Source of the DNA: Pseudodesulfovibrio thermohalotolerans
Lineage (GTDB): Bacteria > Desulfobacterota > Desulfovibrionia > Desulfovibrionales > Desulfovibrionaceae
Length of the DNA stretch: 64,000 bases
NCBI RefSeq assembly: GCF_021353295.2
Contig: NZ_CP120635.1
Span: 745,501 to 809,500 of the forward strand
Direction: 5' to 3'
Made by a program: the position numbers and the translations under genes. The stretch's first letter is position 1, and the number at the start of each line of letters is the position of its first letter. The notes under the pieces were generated by a model that was not told the DNA's origin, did not search any database, and saw only the letters and a list, made by a program, of their open reading frames with translations. Below, in pieces: positions 1 to 8,333 of this stretch.

Positions 1-26
1 TCGACGATACAAGTGTAGCTCAGCAT
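1..26 (-). CDS. 5' end of an unidentified gene running off the window (partial)
   Basis: Reading leftwards, an ATG at 26 is preceded by a strong GGAGG (complement of 33-37) at 6-nt spacing. It opens a frame coding MLSYTCIV before the window ends. Only eight codons are visible, so no function can be given. The gene is divergent from the secreted-protein gene at 202, and the roughly 175 bp between them must hold both promoters. Confidence 0.5.
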
Positions 27-201
27 GATGAACCTCCGATTTCGTGTTTCCGCTTATCTGTCGCTATAGGATAAAATCGGAAAAGAGAAAAGGGGATGGC
101 CGAGAAAATGAGCGCATTGGCGGTTGCCTTGGCGGGCCGGTCCGTGTATGGTCTAAACCTGCTCTGAGCGCTTCACTGTCGTGAAGCGGAGGAATCCCCC
201 A

Positions 202-795
202 ATGCGCGTATTGTTTTTTATTGTCGCCGTGATCGCGATGATCATTTTTTCGGCTCCGGTCTGGGCGTCGCTCCCCTATTGCAATCCGGACGTGGGCTAT
301 ACCATCTGGCTGCCCCAGGACTGGACCGAAGCTCCGGCGGAATACCTGGACTCGGTCGAGCGGGCGCGTATGCCGTGGCCTGTCCAGGGCATGGCCCCGG
401 ACTGGAAGGCCGGCTACGTCAACTCCGACGGCCGGGGATGTTCCCTCCTGGTGGAGGTCAAGCCGGGCCGCAAGATGCAGACCTCGGACATCTCCAATTT
501 CAACAGGTTCCTGATCCGTTCCCTGACCCGATCCATTCGCGACGAAGTCCGCCTGCCCGGCGATCCCGTTACGGTCTTCAAGGACGCCGTCTATTTCAAG
601 GACAAGAAGACCCTGCGCATCGAGACCGAGGTGTCGCGGGACGGCAAAACCAAGCTCAATCTGGCGTACATAGTCTACACGCGTAAGGGCATGTTGGCCT
701 TTGCCGCCTACGTGGACCCCGATGACGCCAAGGCCCGCCGCGCTGTGGACGAGGCCGTGCTTTCGGTCTACCTGGACGACAAGCTGCGCTACTGA
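202..795 (+). CDS. Secreted protein of unknown function, 197 aa
   Basis: I do not recognise the family. The N-terminus is a clear Sec signal peptide: a basic start, the hydrophobic run FFIVAVIAMIIF, then SAPVWA before the likely cleavage site. The mature part of about 175 residues has two cysteines (in LPYCNPD and GRGCSLL) that could form a disulfide, and a mixed alpha/beta composition. The ATG at 202 is preferred over an in-frame GTG at 181 because GGAGGAA at 188-194 sits 7 nt before it. The gene appears to be monocistronic. The likely location is the periplasm or outer membrane. Confidence 0.7.
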   Translation: MRVLFFIVAVIAMIIFSAPVWASLPYCNPDVGYTIWLPQDWTEAPAEYLDSVERARMPWPVQGMAPDWKAGYVNSDGRGCSLLVEVKPGRKMQTSDISNFNRFLIRSLTRSIRDEVRLPGDPVTVFKDAVYFKDKKTLRIETEVSRDGKTKLNLAYIVYTRKGMLAFAAYVDPDDAKARRAVDEAVLSVYLDDKLRY

Positions 796-966
796 CCGGC
801 CGTTGACTGGCGGGAGCGGGCCGGATACCATTGCCCCGAGCGGGAACGTATGGTTCCCGAGTGCGCATTTTTCGGTGCGCGAGGATAGTCATCAAAGGGT
901 ATCGTCTTGAAATCATGGCGATTCATTTTGGGAACGCCCTTTGCTTGAAGTGCACAGGAGGCCCGA

Positions 967-1212
967 GTGAAGAAAATACTATTGGCAACAGTCCTCACTC
1001 TCGTGATGCTCTCCCCGTCCTGGGCGGCGGACGTTCGCTTCCCGGCGGGTCCTTTGCTTGCGGCCTCCGAACAAGGCGACCGGAGAAACGGCCATGCGGT
1101 TCATGGAGAGCGGGACAAGAAGCACCCCGAGACCATCATCATCAAGGGCAAGGGCGGCAAGGTCACCGGCGTGGAGCGGGAGCCTGAAAGGCGGCCGCGC
1201 AAAAAGAAATAG
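967..1212 (+). CDS. Small secreted basic protein, 81 aa
   Basis: The GTG start is supported by AGGAGG at 956-961 with 5-nt spacing. A signal peptide (MKKILLATVLTLVMLSPSWA) is followed by about 60 polar residues ending in a very basic tail, RRPRKKK. No domain is recognised. The gene is followed within 15 nt by a strong terminator. Orthologue searches would be needed to show it is conserved. The good RBS and signal peptide argue that it is real. Confidence 0.6.
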   Translation: MKKILLATVLTLVMLSPSWAADVRFPAGPLLAASEQGDRRNGHAVHGERDKKHPETIIIKGKGGKVTGVEREPERRPRKKK

Positions 1213-1224
1213 CCGCGTATCGAA

Positions 1225-1276
1225 GCGCACGAAAAAGCCCCCGGCGCCAATCGGCAGCGGGGGCTTTTTCGTGCGC
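1225..1276. terminator. Bidirectional intrinsic terminator
   Basis: A long inverted repeat, gcgcacgaaaaagccccc...gggggctttttcgtgcgc, lies between two convergent genes. It has a GC core flanked by A/T runs, so it can stop transcription from both sides. Confidence 0.85.
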
Positions 1277-1287
1277 TTGAGCAGGAG

Positions 1288-1791
1288 CTATTGGGCGGTG
1301 TCGCAGGCGGGGACCTGCGGGTCGGTGCCGCTTTGGAGCAGCTTGGTGCGGTACTCCTTGACTTCGTCCAGGGAGTTCCAGCCTTCGTACATCTCCATCC
1401 ATTCACTGAAATCGAGGTATTCCTCGTCCAGGTGTGGCTCGTGCATTTTCTGCCACACGTTGAACAGATACATCTCCACCTTGAACCGGACGTCATCGAA
1501 GACCTGCGGCAGGACCGTGGGCTCGTATTTTTCGCCGTCCAGGCGGGATGCCACGAAGGAGCAGACGTTGTCCTGGGAGCGTTTATAGTCGAGGGGAGCG
1601 TCGTTGACCATGTCCGCGAACCTGAAGAGGACAGGGTTTTCCTCCTCGATCTTCCGCAGCTTGTCCTCCGGAATCTCAATCCGCATTCCGCCGTCCTTGT
1701 CGACCGTGAAATAAAATCTTACCCATTGGTCGAATTGGAAGATTTCGAGGGCATCCTTGATGGCATTTTTTACGCTGACGCTTCTGAGCAT
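1288..1791 (-). CDS. Conserved-looking hypothetical cytoplasmic protein, 167 aa
   Basis: This is an acidic soluble protein without a signal peptide or membrane segment. It starts MLRSVSVKNAIKDALEIF and has a short beta-like stretch (VRFYFTVDKDG), followed by a mostly helical region rich in Glu, Asp and aromatic residues. I recognise no catalytic motif. The gene is convergent with the small secreted protein and shares its terminator. The function is unknown. The high third-position GC of the frame supports coding. Confidence 0.65.
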   Translation of the reverse strand: MLRSVSVKNAIKDALEIFQFDQWVRFYFTVDKDGGMRIEIPEDKLRKIEEENPVLFRFADMVNDAPLDYKRSQDNVCSFVASRLDGEKYEPTVLPQVFDDVRFKVEMYLFNVWQKMHEPHLDEEYLDFSEWMEMYEGWNSLDEVKEYRTKLLQSGTDPQVPACDTAQ

Positions 1792-1964
1792 GGCGTTGCT
1801 CCTTTGGATTTATGCTTGGATTCGGGAATATGGACATCATACCGTTTCGAGTCAAGGGGAAATCCGGCGAGCCGGGGGTAGACAAAGCGGATGCAGTTGT
1901 TATATGAAGTGCGGCTCGCAAGAAAGAAAAGCCCCTTCGGGCCTAAATATCTAAGGAGACAACC

Positions 1965-2075
1965 ATGGCACGCCACAAAAAGCATGAGCGCAAGAAGGAA
2001 CTGGATCGCAAGCGTCACCGCCGCCAGAAGGCCATCAAGGCCCGCATCCGGGAAGCCCAGGCCGCCAAGGCCTAA
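1965..2075 (+). CDS. 36-residue highly basic small protein
   Basis: The frame begins MARHKKHERKKELDRK and ends QAAKA. Arg, Lys and His make up nearly half of its residues. It has an excellent RBS (taaggagac, AGGAG 6 nt before the ATG) and its own terminator directly downstream, so it looks like a dedicated gene. Composition and size recall tiny ribosome-associated proteins such as the COX24/AURKAIP1 type, but the sequence does not clearly match one. It is probably a single basic helix that binds RNA; this is inference. Confidence 0.6.
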   Translation: MARHKKHERKKELDRKRHRRQKAIKARIREAQAAKA

Positions 2076-2090
2076 CTCTGTCGTTTGTTC

Positions 2091-2119
2091 GCGCCGTGCC
2101 CTCAAGCCGGCGCGTTTTT
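2091..2119 (+). terminator. Intrinsic terminator after the 36-aa gene
   Basis: The stem gcgccg ... cggcgc is followed by gttttt, 15 nt after the stop codon. Confidence 0.65.
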
Positions 2120-2220
2120 CCCGCCGGGCCGTGCGTCGTACGCACGGTGCCGGGGATTGTTGGCGCCCCGCATGAGGCGCTGTAACTTTTGCCTTTGTCG
2201 TCGAAGGAATGTTTTAAGTC

Positions 2221-2532
2221 ATGCCTATCTACGAATACCAATGCAATTCCTGCCACACCGTGTTCGAGGAGTGGCAGTCCGGGTTCGAAGAACACGAAAT
2301 GCGCTGTCCCGAGTGCGGAGGCGAGTCCAAGAAACTCATTTCCCACTCTTCCTTTCATCTGAAGGGAGGCGGCTGGTACGCCGACGGTTATGGCGGAACG
2401 AGCGCCGGGAACAAGCCCGGCGAAGCTCAATCGCCCGCCGACGACGGCGGATCCGAGGCCTCGGCCAAGCCGCAAGCGGCCCCGGCTTGTCCCGCCAAGG
2501 CGGATACATCGAGCGCAGGTTCAGCGTCCTAA
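2221..2532 (+). CDS. FmdB-family zinc-ribbon protein, 103 aa
   Basis: The N-terminal 45 residues match the FmdB/CxxC_CxxC regulatory-protein family: MPIYEYQCNSCHTVFE and MRCPECGGESKKL supply two CxxC pairs (C8/C11 and C29/C32) for one zinc. The remainder is a Gly/Ala/Pro/Ser-rich, probably disordered tail. Family members are small putative regulators first named beside formamidase and formylmethanofuran dehydrogenase genes. Their mechanism is unclear. The gene stands alone ahead of purB, with a terminator between them. Confidence 0.8.
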   Translation: MPIYEYQCNSCHTVFEEWQSGFEEHEMRCPECGGESKKLISHSSFHLKGGGWYADGYGGTSAGNKPGEAQSPADDGGSEASAKPQAAPACPAKADTSSAGSAS

Positions 2533-2542
2533 ACACGCGCCA

Positions 2543-2566
2543 AAGGCAGCACCCGCTGCCTTTTTT
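2543..2566 (+). terminator. Intrinsic terminator
   Basis: The 8-bp stem aaggcagc/gctgcctt with an accc loop is followed by six T residues, just after the FmdB-like gene. Confidence 0.85.
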
Positions 2567-2655
2567 ATTGGCTCCGCGCCACTTGAGTTTTTATTGCTCC
2601 GTTGCCATAGTGTATCACTTGCGCGGCGAGCACCCAAACATGGAGAAAAGAGACG

Positions 2656-3951
2656 ATGCTTGAACGGTATTCCCGTCCGGAGATGCGGGCGTTGTGGACC
2701 CTGGAGAACAAGTTCCGGGTCTGGCTTGAGGTTGAATTGGCGGTGGTCCGGGCCTGGACTGAAATGGGCAAGGTCCCGCAGGACGCCTGCGACGAGATTC
2801 ACGAGAAGGCGGATTTCGACGTCGACCGTATCCTGGAGATCGAACAGACCACCAAGCATGACGTCATCGCATTTCTGTCCGCCGTCGAGGAAAAGGTCGG
2901 GCCGAGCTCCCGCTACATCCATCTGGGATGCACCTCCTCCGACATCGTCGACACGGCCAACGGGCTGCTCTTGACCCGCGCCGGGGCGATCATTTCCAAA
3001 GGCATCGACCGCATCCTTGAGGTGCTCAAGGGGCTCGCCTACAAGCACAAGGGCCTGATCTGCATGGGCCGGACCCACGGTATCCACGCCGAGCCGACCA
3101 CCTACGGCTTGAAATTCACCGGCTTCTACGCCGAATTCGCCCGCCACAAGGTCCGTTTCGAGGCGGCCCGCGAGAATATTCGCGTGGGCAAGCTCTCCGG
3201 CGCGGTGGGCACCTTCGCCCATTCCGGCCCTGAGCTTGAGGAGCGCACCTGCGCCGCGCTTGGTCTCGCGCCGGACCCGCATTCCACCCAGATCGTGCAG
3301 CGCGACCGCTATGCCCAGCTCTTCACCGCCCTGGCCATGCTGGCCGGTGGCATCGAACGGCTCGGCCTTGAGCTGCGCCATCTGCAGCGTACCGAGGTCT
3401 CCGAGGTCGAGGAAGGCTTCACCAAGGGCCAGAAGGGCTCCTCCGCCATGCCGCACAAGAAGAACCCCATCTCCGCCGAGAACCTTTGCGGCCTGGCCCG
3501 GGTTATCCGCTCCAACTCTCTTGCGGCCATGGAAAACCAGGCCCTGTGGCACGAGCGCGACATTTCCCACTCCTCCGTGGAGCGGGTCATCATGCCGGAC
3601 ACCACCGCGCTCATCGACTACATGCTGCATCGCATGGCCGGAGTCCTGGAACGGCTGGTGGTCAAGGAGGATGTCATCGAGCGGAACCTGCTGAGCTCCT
3701 TCGGCCTCTTCTACTCCCAGCGCGTCCTGAACAAGCTCATCGACACCGGCCTGAAGCGGCAGGAGGCCTACGAGATGGTTCAGCGCGTGGCCATGCGCTG
3801 CTGGGAAAATCGCGTCCAGTTCGAAGACGAGGTGCGTAACGACCCGGAAGTTAAGAAACATCTCGGTTCCAACGAACTTGACGAAGCTTTTGACCCTTCG
3901 TATTACAAACGCTATGAAGACGTGGTTTTCAATCGCGTCTTTGAAGGATAA
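2656..3951 (+). CDS. purB: Adenylosuccinate lyase
   Basis: The enzyme catalyses two steps of purine synthesis: cleavage of SAICAR to AICAR and of adenylosuccinate to AMP, each releasing fumarate. At 431 residues it has the length of the Bacillus-type homotetrameric enzyme. The superfamily signature SSAMPHKKNPISAENL is intact. The catalytic His regions are visible as RTHGIHAEPTTYG and HLGCTSSDIVDTA. The gene ends 4 nt before the pyrE start, so a purine gene and a pyrimidine gene probably share a transcript. Confidence 0.96.
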   Translation: MLERYSRPEMRALWTLENKFRVWLEVELAVVRAWTEMGKVPQDACDEIHEKADFDVDRILEIEQTTKHDVIAFLSAVEEKVGPSSRYIHLGCTSSDIVDTANGLLLTRAGAIISKGIDRILEVLKGLAYKHKGLICMGRTHGIHAEPTTYGLKFTGFYAEFARHKVRFEAARENIRVGKLSGAVGTFAHSGPELEERTCAALGLAPDPHSTQIVQRDRYAQLFTALAMLAGGIERLGLELRHLQRTEVSEVEEGFTKGQKGSSAMPHKKNPISAENLCGLARVIRSNSLAAMENQALWHERDISHSSVERVIMPDTTALIDYMLHRMAGVLERLVVKEDVIERNLLSSFGLFYSQRVLNKLIDTGLKRQEAYEMVQRVAMRCWENRVQFEDEVRNDPEVKKHLGSNELDEAFDPSYYKRYEDVVFNRVFEG

Positions 3952-3955
3952 CAGG

Positions 3956-4513
3956 ATGACGGAACTCAAATCGCGGCTGGCAAGGCTTCTGCTCAAGCTC
4001 TCCTACAAGGAAGGCGACTTCACGCTGACCTCGGGAAAGAAGAGCGATTATTACTTCGACTGCAAGCAGACCGCGCTCAATGCCGAGGGCGGCTACCTCA
4101 TCGGGCGGCTCTTCGTCGAGATGCTCAAGAATTACGAAGTGCAGGGCGTGGGCGGCATGACCCTCGGGGCCGACCCGCTGGTCTCGGCCGTGACCGTGGT
4201 GTCCTTCCTGGAAGAGCGGCCGCTGCCGGGTTTCATCATCCGCAAGAAGTCCAAGGGCCACGGCACCAACCAGTACCTTGAAGGACTGGCCAACTTCAGC
4301 GAGGGCGACAAGGTTGTTCTGCTGGAGGACGTTTGCACCACCGGCGGCACGCTGATAACCGCCGCCGAGCGCGTGCGGGATGCCGGTCTTGAGATTGTCG
4401 GTGTGCTGGCCGTCCTCGATCGCGAGGAAGGCGGCCGGGAGCGGCTGAAGGAGGCCGGGCTGGAGCTCGGCGCCATCTTCACCCGCCAGGAGCTGCTGGC
4501 CGCGGGGAAATAG
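3956..4513 (+). CDS. pyrE: Orotate phosphoribosyltransferase
   Basis: PyrE joins orotate to PRPP to give OMP in pyrimidine synthesis. The PRPP-binding loop VVLLEDVCTTGGTL is complete, and the early motif FTLTSGKKSDYYFD is typical. I chose ATG 3956 (MTELKSRLARLLL, 185 aa) because it lies 4 nt after the purB stop with aaggataacagg upstream. A longer in-frame extension would run into purB. Length fits the family. Confidence 0.95.
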   Translation: MTELKSRLARLLLKLSYKEGDFTLTSGKKSDYYFDCKQTALNAEGGYLIGRLFVEMLKNYEVQGVGGMTLGADPLVSAVTVVSFLEERPLPGFIIRKKSKGHGTNQYLEGLANFSEGDKVVLLEDVCTTGGTLITAAERVRDAGLEIVGVLAVLDREEGGRERLKEAGLELGAIFTRQELLAAGK

Positions 4514-4571
4514 GCTCGCCGGGAACACCGGGAGCCGGTTCGGGTAAACCAGGAGCGGGTAGAAACAGCAC

Positions 4572-5831
4572 ATGCGGGTAGCACTCATCGTCCTGACACT
4601 CATTATGTCCGCGACAACGGCCCTGGCCGGGGGTTGGACGCCGTTGCTTTCCTCCCATTCCTACGGGCCGGAACGAATCATCGCCGTGGACAAGCGAGCC
4701 CAGGAACTGATCGTGCTCGAACGCAAGTCGCCCTTGCACGAGGTGCGGCGTTTCCCCTGCACCACGGGCCAATCCCTGGGCGACAAGGCCGTTGAGGGCG
4801 ACATGCGCACCCCCGAGGGCGTCTATTTCGTCGGTCGACGGATCAACCGCAAGCTGGATTGGAACCTGTACGGCAACATCGCCTATTCCTTGAACTATCC
4901 CAACCCCATCGATCGCATCAAGGGCAAGACCGGCTCGGGCATCTGGTTGCACGGCAGGGGCAAGACCTTCCTGCCGCGCGACACGCTCGGCTGCGTGGCG
5001 CTCAAGGTCCCGGACATGAAGAACGTGGCCCTGGACGCGGCCTACGGCACTCCGGTGGTCATTGCCGACGACGTCGACTGGACCCCGGAGCCGGGCGAAA
5101 GCGAGGTCACGGCCATGACCCTGGTGAAGACCCTCCAAGAATGGGCCCGTGACTGGGGCGCCAAGGACGAGGCGTTCTTCTCCTATTACGACGCCCCGCT
5201 CCTCAAGATGTCCGAGGGGCTCGATTTCGATGGCTTCGAGGCGCACAAGCGCAACATCTTCTCCGCCCAGCCGTGGATACACGTCATGGTGGACAACGTC
5301 AGGGCCATTCCCGGCCCGGGCTACTGGGTGACCTGGTTCGACCAGTATTACCGGACCAGGGGGCTGGCCTCCACCACGGGCAAGCGGTTCTACTGGGTGC
5401 AGGATGAACAGGGCCGCTGGCGCATCGCCGGACGCGAGTACGTTCCGGTCACGGAAGAGCTCGACGACAAGTACCTGTCCGTCAAAACGGGCGAGGCCGT
5501 GGAGCTGGTGGAGAAGTGGCGCGAGGCGTGGCTTGCCGCCGATGTGGCCGCATACGGGAGTTTCTACGAGCCGAACGCCGACCAGGGAGGCCGTCGCGGG
5601 GCGGCTGATATTGTCGATTACAAAAAGACGTTGTGGGCCAAGAAGCCTCCTGTTAGATTGGAAATTGATGACCTGAAAGTCGCTTTGCATCCCATGGGGC
5701 TCAAGGTGGCCTTTGTCCAGGTTTTCGCCGATGCCGGGGGGTATGAGGACAGGGGCCGCAAGACCCTGATCCTGGTGCCCGAAGGCGATTCCTGGAAAAT
5801 CGACAGTGAGCAGTGGAGACGGATGAGATGA
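4572..5831 (+). CDS. Periplasmic YkuD-fold L,D-carboxypeptidase/transpeptidase with NTF2-like C-domain (Csd6/Pgp2-like)
   Basis: A signal peptide (residues 1-19) precedes a YkuD domain at about 35-170. The expected catalytic pair is visible: H127 in GIWLHGRGKT and C141 in RDTLGCVALK. The last 110 or so residues (from about 305, EAVELVEKWREAWLAADV) look like an NTF2/SnoaL domain. This YkuD-plus-NTF2 layout is that of Helicobacter Csd6 and Campylobacter Pgp2, L,D-carboxypeptidases that trim muropeptide tetrapeptides to tripeptides and set helical shape. The gene overlaps the next one by ATGA, and an M14 enzyme with Csd4-type ligands follows. Activity as a carboxypeptidase rather than a cross-linking transpeptidase is inferred from layout only. 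The RBS is weak. Confidence 0.8.
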   Translation: MRVALIVLTLIMSATTALAGGWTPLLSSHSYGPERIIAVDKRAQELIVLERKSPLHEVRRFPCTTGQSLGDKAVEGDMRTPEGVYFVGRRINRKLDWNLYGNIAYSLNYPNPIDRIKGKTGSGIWLHGRGKTFLPRDTLGCVALKVPDMKNVALDAAYGTPVVIADDVDWTPEPGESEVTAMTLVKTLQEWARDWGAKDEAFFSYYDAPLLKMSEGLDFDGFEAHKRNIFSAQPWIHVMVDNVRAIPGPGYWVTWFDQYYRTRGLASTTGKRFYWVQDEQGRWRIAGREYVPVTEELDDKYLSVKTGEAVELVEKWREAWLAADVAAYGSFYEPNADQGGRRGAADIVDYKKTLWAKKPPVRLEIDDLKVALHPMGLKVAFVQVFADAGGYEDRGRKTLILVPEGDSWKIDSEQWRRMR

Positions 5832-6535
5832 GCGATTCCAAGTACAGTGTGCTCTTCATGCGCGATGATCGGGACGTGTCCCGATATCGTCTCAGCCCGT
5901 TCTGGTTGAAGATGTTCGTCTTCAGCCAGATCTTTTTGCTACTGTGCGCCGTGGGCGGCATCTACATGGGCGTGCGCGGGTTCCGGATCAACAACGCGTT
6001 GCAGACCGAGAAAAAGGGCCTGGAGCAGCGCTTGGTGGACGCCGAGGTGCGGCTTGAGCGGCTGGGGAACATGGAGAAGATCCTCGAATCCTACGACGCG
6101 ACCGAGCTGCAATCCCTTCTGGCCGCCGCCACGACCGAGGCCGAGCATCCCGAACCGCGGGAAGAGATCAACCTGAACACGATCTTCACCCGCGCCGACA
6201 CCCGCCAGGTGGGCGTTGAAAACATGCAGGCCAAGCTGGCGGGCCGCAAGCTGACCGTCTCCTTCGAGTTGAACAACCTCCAGGCCTCCAAGGCCATGGC
6301 CGGACAGGCGGACTTCCTCTTTCTGACCAAGGGCGGCAAGGCCGAGGACGCTGAAACCAACAAGGCCGACCTGTCGTTTCAGATTCAACGATTCAAGCGC
6401 ATTCAAACCACTTTCCTCCTGCCCGAGGGCATGGAGCGCAAGGACCTCTTCGGGCTGCGCCTTGAAATCAAGGGAAAGGATGGAGATGTCGTTTTTGCCG
6501 AAACGTATCCCTTCTACCACATTCTGGCTTCTTAG
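5828..6535 (+). CDS. Inner-membrane coiled-coil protein of the cell-shape operon, 235 aa
   Basis: A short cytoplasmic N-terminus (MSDSKYSVLFMRDD) precedes one transmembrane helix at about 22-47 (WLKMFVFSQIFLLLCAVGG). A heptad-rich coiled coil follows at about 52-85 (LQTEKKGLEQRLVDAE), then a beta-rich periplasmic domain (RKLTVSFELNNLQ ... VVFAETYPFY). The layout resembles DUF6776-type proteins; that match is tentative. ATG 5828 is used because it overlaps the upstream stop (ATGA) behind ggagacggatgag. It is translationally coupled on both sides to putative peptidoglycan hydrolases, so a scaffolding role like that of Csd5 or Csd7 is possible. Function is inferred from position only. Confidence 0.75.
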   Translation: MSDSKYSVLFMRDDRDVSRYRLSPFWLKMFVFSQIFLLLCAVGGIYMGVRGFRINNALQTEKKGLEQRLVDAEVRLERLGNMEKILESYDATELQSLLAAATTEAEHPEPREEINLNTIFTRADTRQVGVENMQAKLAGRKLTVSFELNNLQASKAMAGQADFLFLTKGGKAEDAETNKADLSFQIQRFKRIQTTFLLPEGMERKDLFGLRLEIKGKDGDVVFAETYPFYHILAS

Positions 6536-8252
6536 CCTGATTCTTCTTTCCTTTGCCTCCCAGGCCGACGCAGGCTCGTGGGAGCATTCCTTTTTCGCGG
6601 GCACGCAATATCCACTCAAGGTCGTCTACCTCCAGGGTGAGCGGCCCGGCCCTACTGTCATGGTTCAGGGCGGTATCCAGGGCGACGAAACTTCCGGATA
6701 CATCACCGCTCAACTCCTTTCGCGCGGCAAGGTCCTGCGGGGCAATCTGATCGTCCTGCCGCGCGCCAACGTGCCGTCCATCAATCTGCGCAAGCGGCAG
6801 ATCAACGTGGACATGAACCGGCGCTTCGATCAAAATTACAATCGTTTCTACGAGGACCGCGTGGCTCGGGTCATCCGCTATCTGCTCAATCAGGCGGACG
6901 CCTTCATCCATCTGCACGAGGGCAGCGGCTTCTACAATCCGACCTACGTGGACAACCTGCGCAACCCCAAGCGGTACGGCCAGTCCTTTATCGTGGATAC
7001 CCTTGCCTACAACCAGATCGATCTGGCGGGCACAGTGGCTCCGGTACTGGACGAGTTGAATGACCATATCGGGATGAGCGACTACAAGTTCCGGCTGTTC
7101 AATACGAAAACCTTCGACAAGGGCACCAGCTATCCCGAGATGCGCAAGTCCCTGACCTGTTACGCCCTTGCCGAGCACAACATCCCGGCCGTGGCCGTGG
7201 AGGTCTCCAAGTCCATCATTCAGATAGACTGGAAGGTCCGGCAGCAGTTGACCGCCACCATCATGCTTCTCCATCGTCTCGGCGTCGAAGTGGCTCCGCC
7301 CGAGTTTACCGACGAGGACGTCCTGGCCTATGCCCGCAAGGGGGTCACGGTCACGGTCAACGGGCGTACCCTGGGCAAGGACCGGGTCATCAATCTTGCG
7401 CCCGGATCGACCCTGGCCGTGAAACAAGTTTCCTCGGGGCCGAGCGAGTTCGCTCCCGAGCTCGCCCTGTTCGCCTCGGACCGGCCCGGCGTGAACCTCA
7501 TCAACGCCCGCCGCATGGCTCTTGAGCCGTTCTCCGAGTTGGAATTGCGCTCCGATGGCCGAAAGGTGGCCAAGGCGCAGGTTCGCTGGACCGGCAGGCT
7601 TCCCAACGCGCCGGGCGACGACACCCCGGTGTTCGTCTGTTGGCTCAACGGCAACCCGGTGTTCGTGCGCGAGGGCGAAACCCTTCATGCCGTGCTCGGC
7701 GACCAGCTCATTCTCGAAGGCGTTTGGGGCAGCGATCTCAAGGAGGTCGTCAACCTCAAGGGGTTCGTGGCCATCCCCTGGGCAAACAACGGCCAGGACC
7801 TGGGCTGGGAGATCATTCTGGACCCCGACAATTTCATGTCCAAGTACGCCCTTGAGGAAGACAGCTCGTCCGGGACGCTGTTCCGGGTGGTCAGAGAGAC
7901 GCCCGGCGTTCCCCGGTCCACTTTCTACGTCGAAATCCTGCCGCGCACCGTGCTTGCGCTTCGCCTTGGCGACGAGCGTGGACAGAATCTTCTCATCCCG
8001 TGGATTTCCGGCGGCAGCTACAGGCTGCCCGAGGGCGAGTACGTGTTCGAGTCCGCATGGAGCAACGGCCCGGACGACAAGCTTGTGGCGCTGGCCGGGG
8101 ATGTGCCCCTTGAAAAAGGCCGCTCTTTCCGGGTGGATTACGCCCAGCCCCTCAAGTTGACCGTGCGCCAGGCCACCACCTTTGGCGACATCGGGTCCAT
8201 GACATTCACTGCCGGCGGTTTGGCCAGCCGGGAGACGCGCGGCCTGCACTAG
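6486..8252 (+). CDS. Periplasmic M14-family carboxypeptidase, Csd4/Pgp1-like
   Basis: An M14 zinc carboxypeptidase fold is recognisable. The first zinc motif reads GGIQGDETSG, giving Q65 and E68 where ordinary M14 enzymes have His and Glu. The third ligand is H144 in FIHLHEGSG. Substrate-binding Asn-Arg lie in VDMNRRF and the catalytic Glu region is AVAVEVSKS. Gln as zinc ligand is the hallmark of Helicobacter Csd4, a D,L-carboxypeptidase that removes meso-DAP from muropeptide tripeptides. A signal peptide spans residues 1-29. The long C-terminal half is beta-rich, as in Csd4. ATG 6486 follows ggaaagga. It overlaps the previous gene's 3' end, so the three genes form one operon. Confidence 0.82.
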   Translation: MSFLPKRIPSTTFWLLSLILLSFASQADAGSWEHSFFAGTQYPLKVVYLQGERPGPTVMVQGGIQGDETSGYITAQLLSRGKVLRGNLIVLPRANVPSINLRKRQINVDMNRRFDQNYNRFYEDRVARVIRYLLNQADAFIHLHEGSGFYNPTYVDNLRNPKRYGQSFIVDTLAYNQIDLAGTVAPVLDELNDHIGMSDYKFRLFNTKTFDKGTSYPEMRKSLTCYALAEHNIPAVAVEVSKSIIQIDWKVRQQLTATIMLLHRLGVEVAPPEFTDEDVLAYARKGVTVTVNGRTLGKDRVINLAPGSTLAVKQVSSGPSEFAPELALFASDRPGVNLINARRMALEPFSELELRSDGRKVAKAQVRWTGRLPNAPGDDTPVFVCWLNGNPVFVREGETLHAVLGDQLILEGVWGSDLKEVVNLKGFVAIPWANNGQDLGWEIILDPDNFMSKYALEEDSSSGTLFRVVRETPGVPRSTFYVEILPRTVLALRLGDERGQNLLIPWISGGSYRLPEGEYVFESAWSNGPDDKLVALAGDVPLEKGRSFRVDYAQPLKLTVRQATTFGDIGSMTFTAGGLASRETRGLH

Positions 8253-8276
8253 TCTGCGACGCCGTATCAAACGCGA

Positions 8277-8309
8277 CGAGCCCCGCCTGGAATCATCCGG
8301 CGGGGCTCG
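8277..8309. terminator. Bidirectional terminator hairpin
   Basis: The inverted repeat cgagccccgcc ... ggcggggctcg lies between convergent genes. The T-run is weak on both sides. Confidence 0.65.
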
Positions 8310-8333
8310 TTGCGTTCAATGGAAGAGGAAGGG

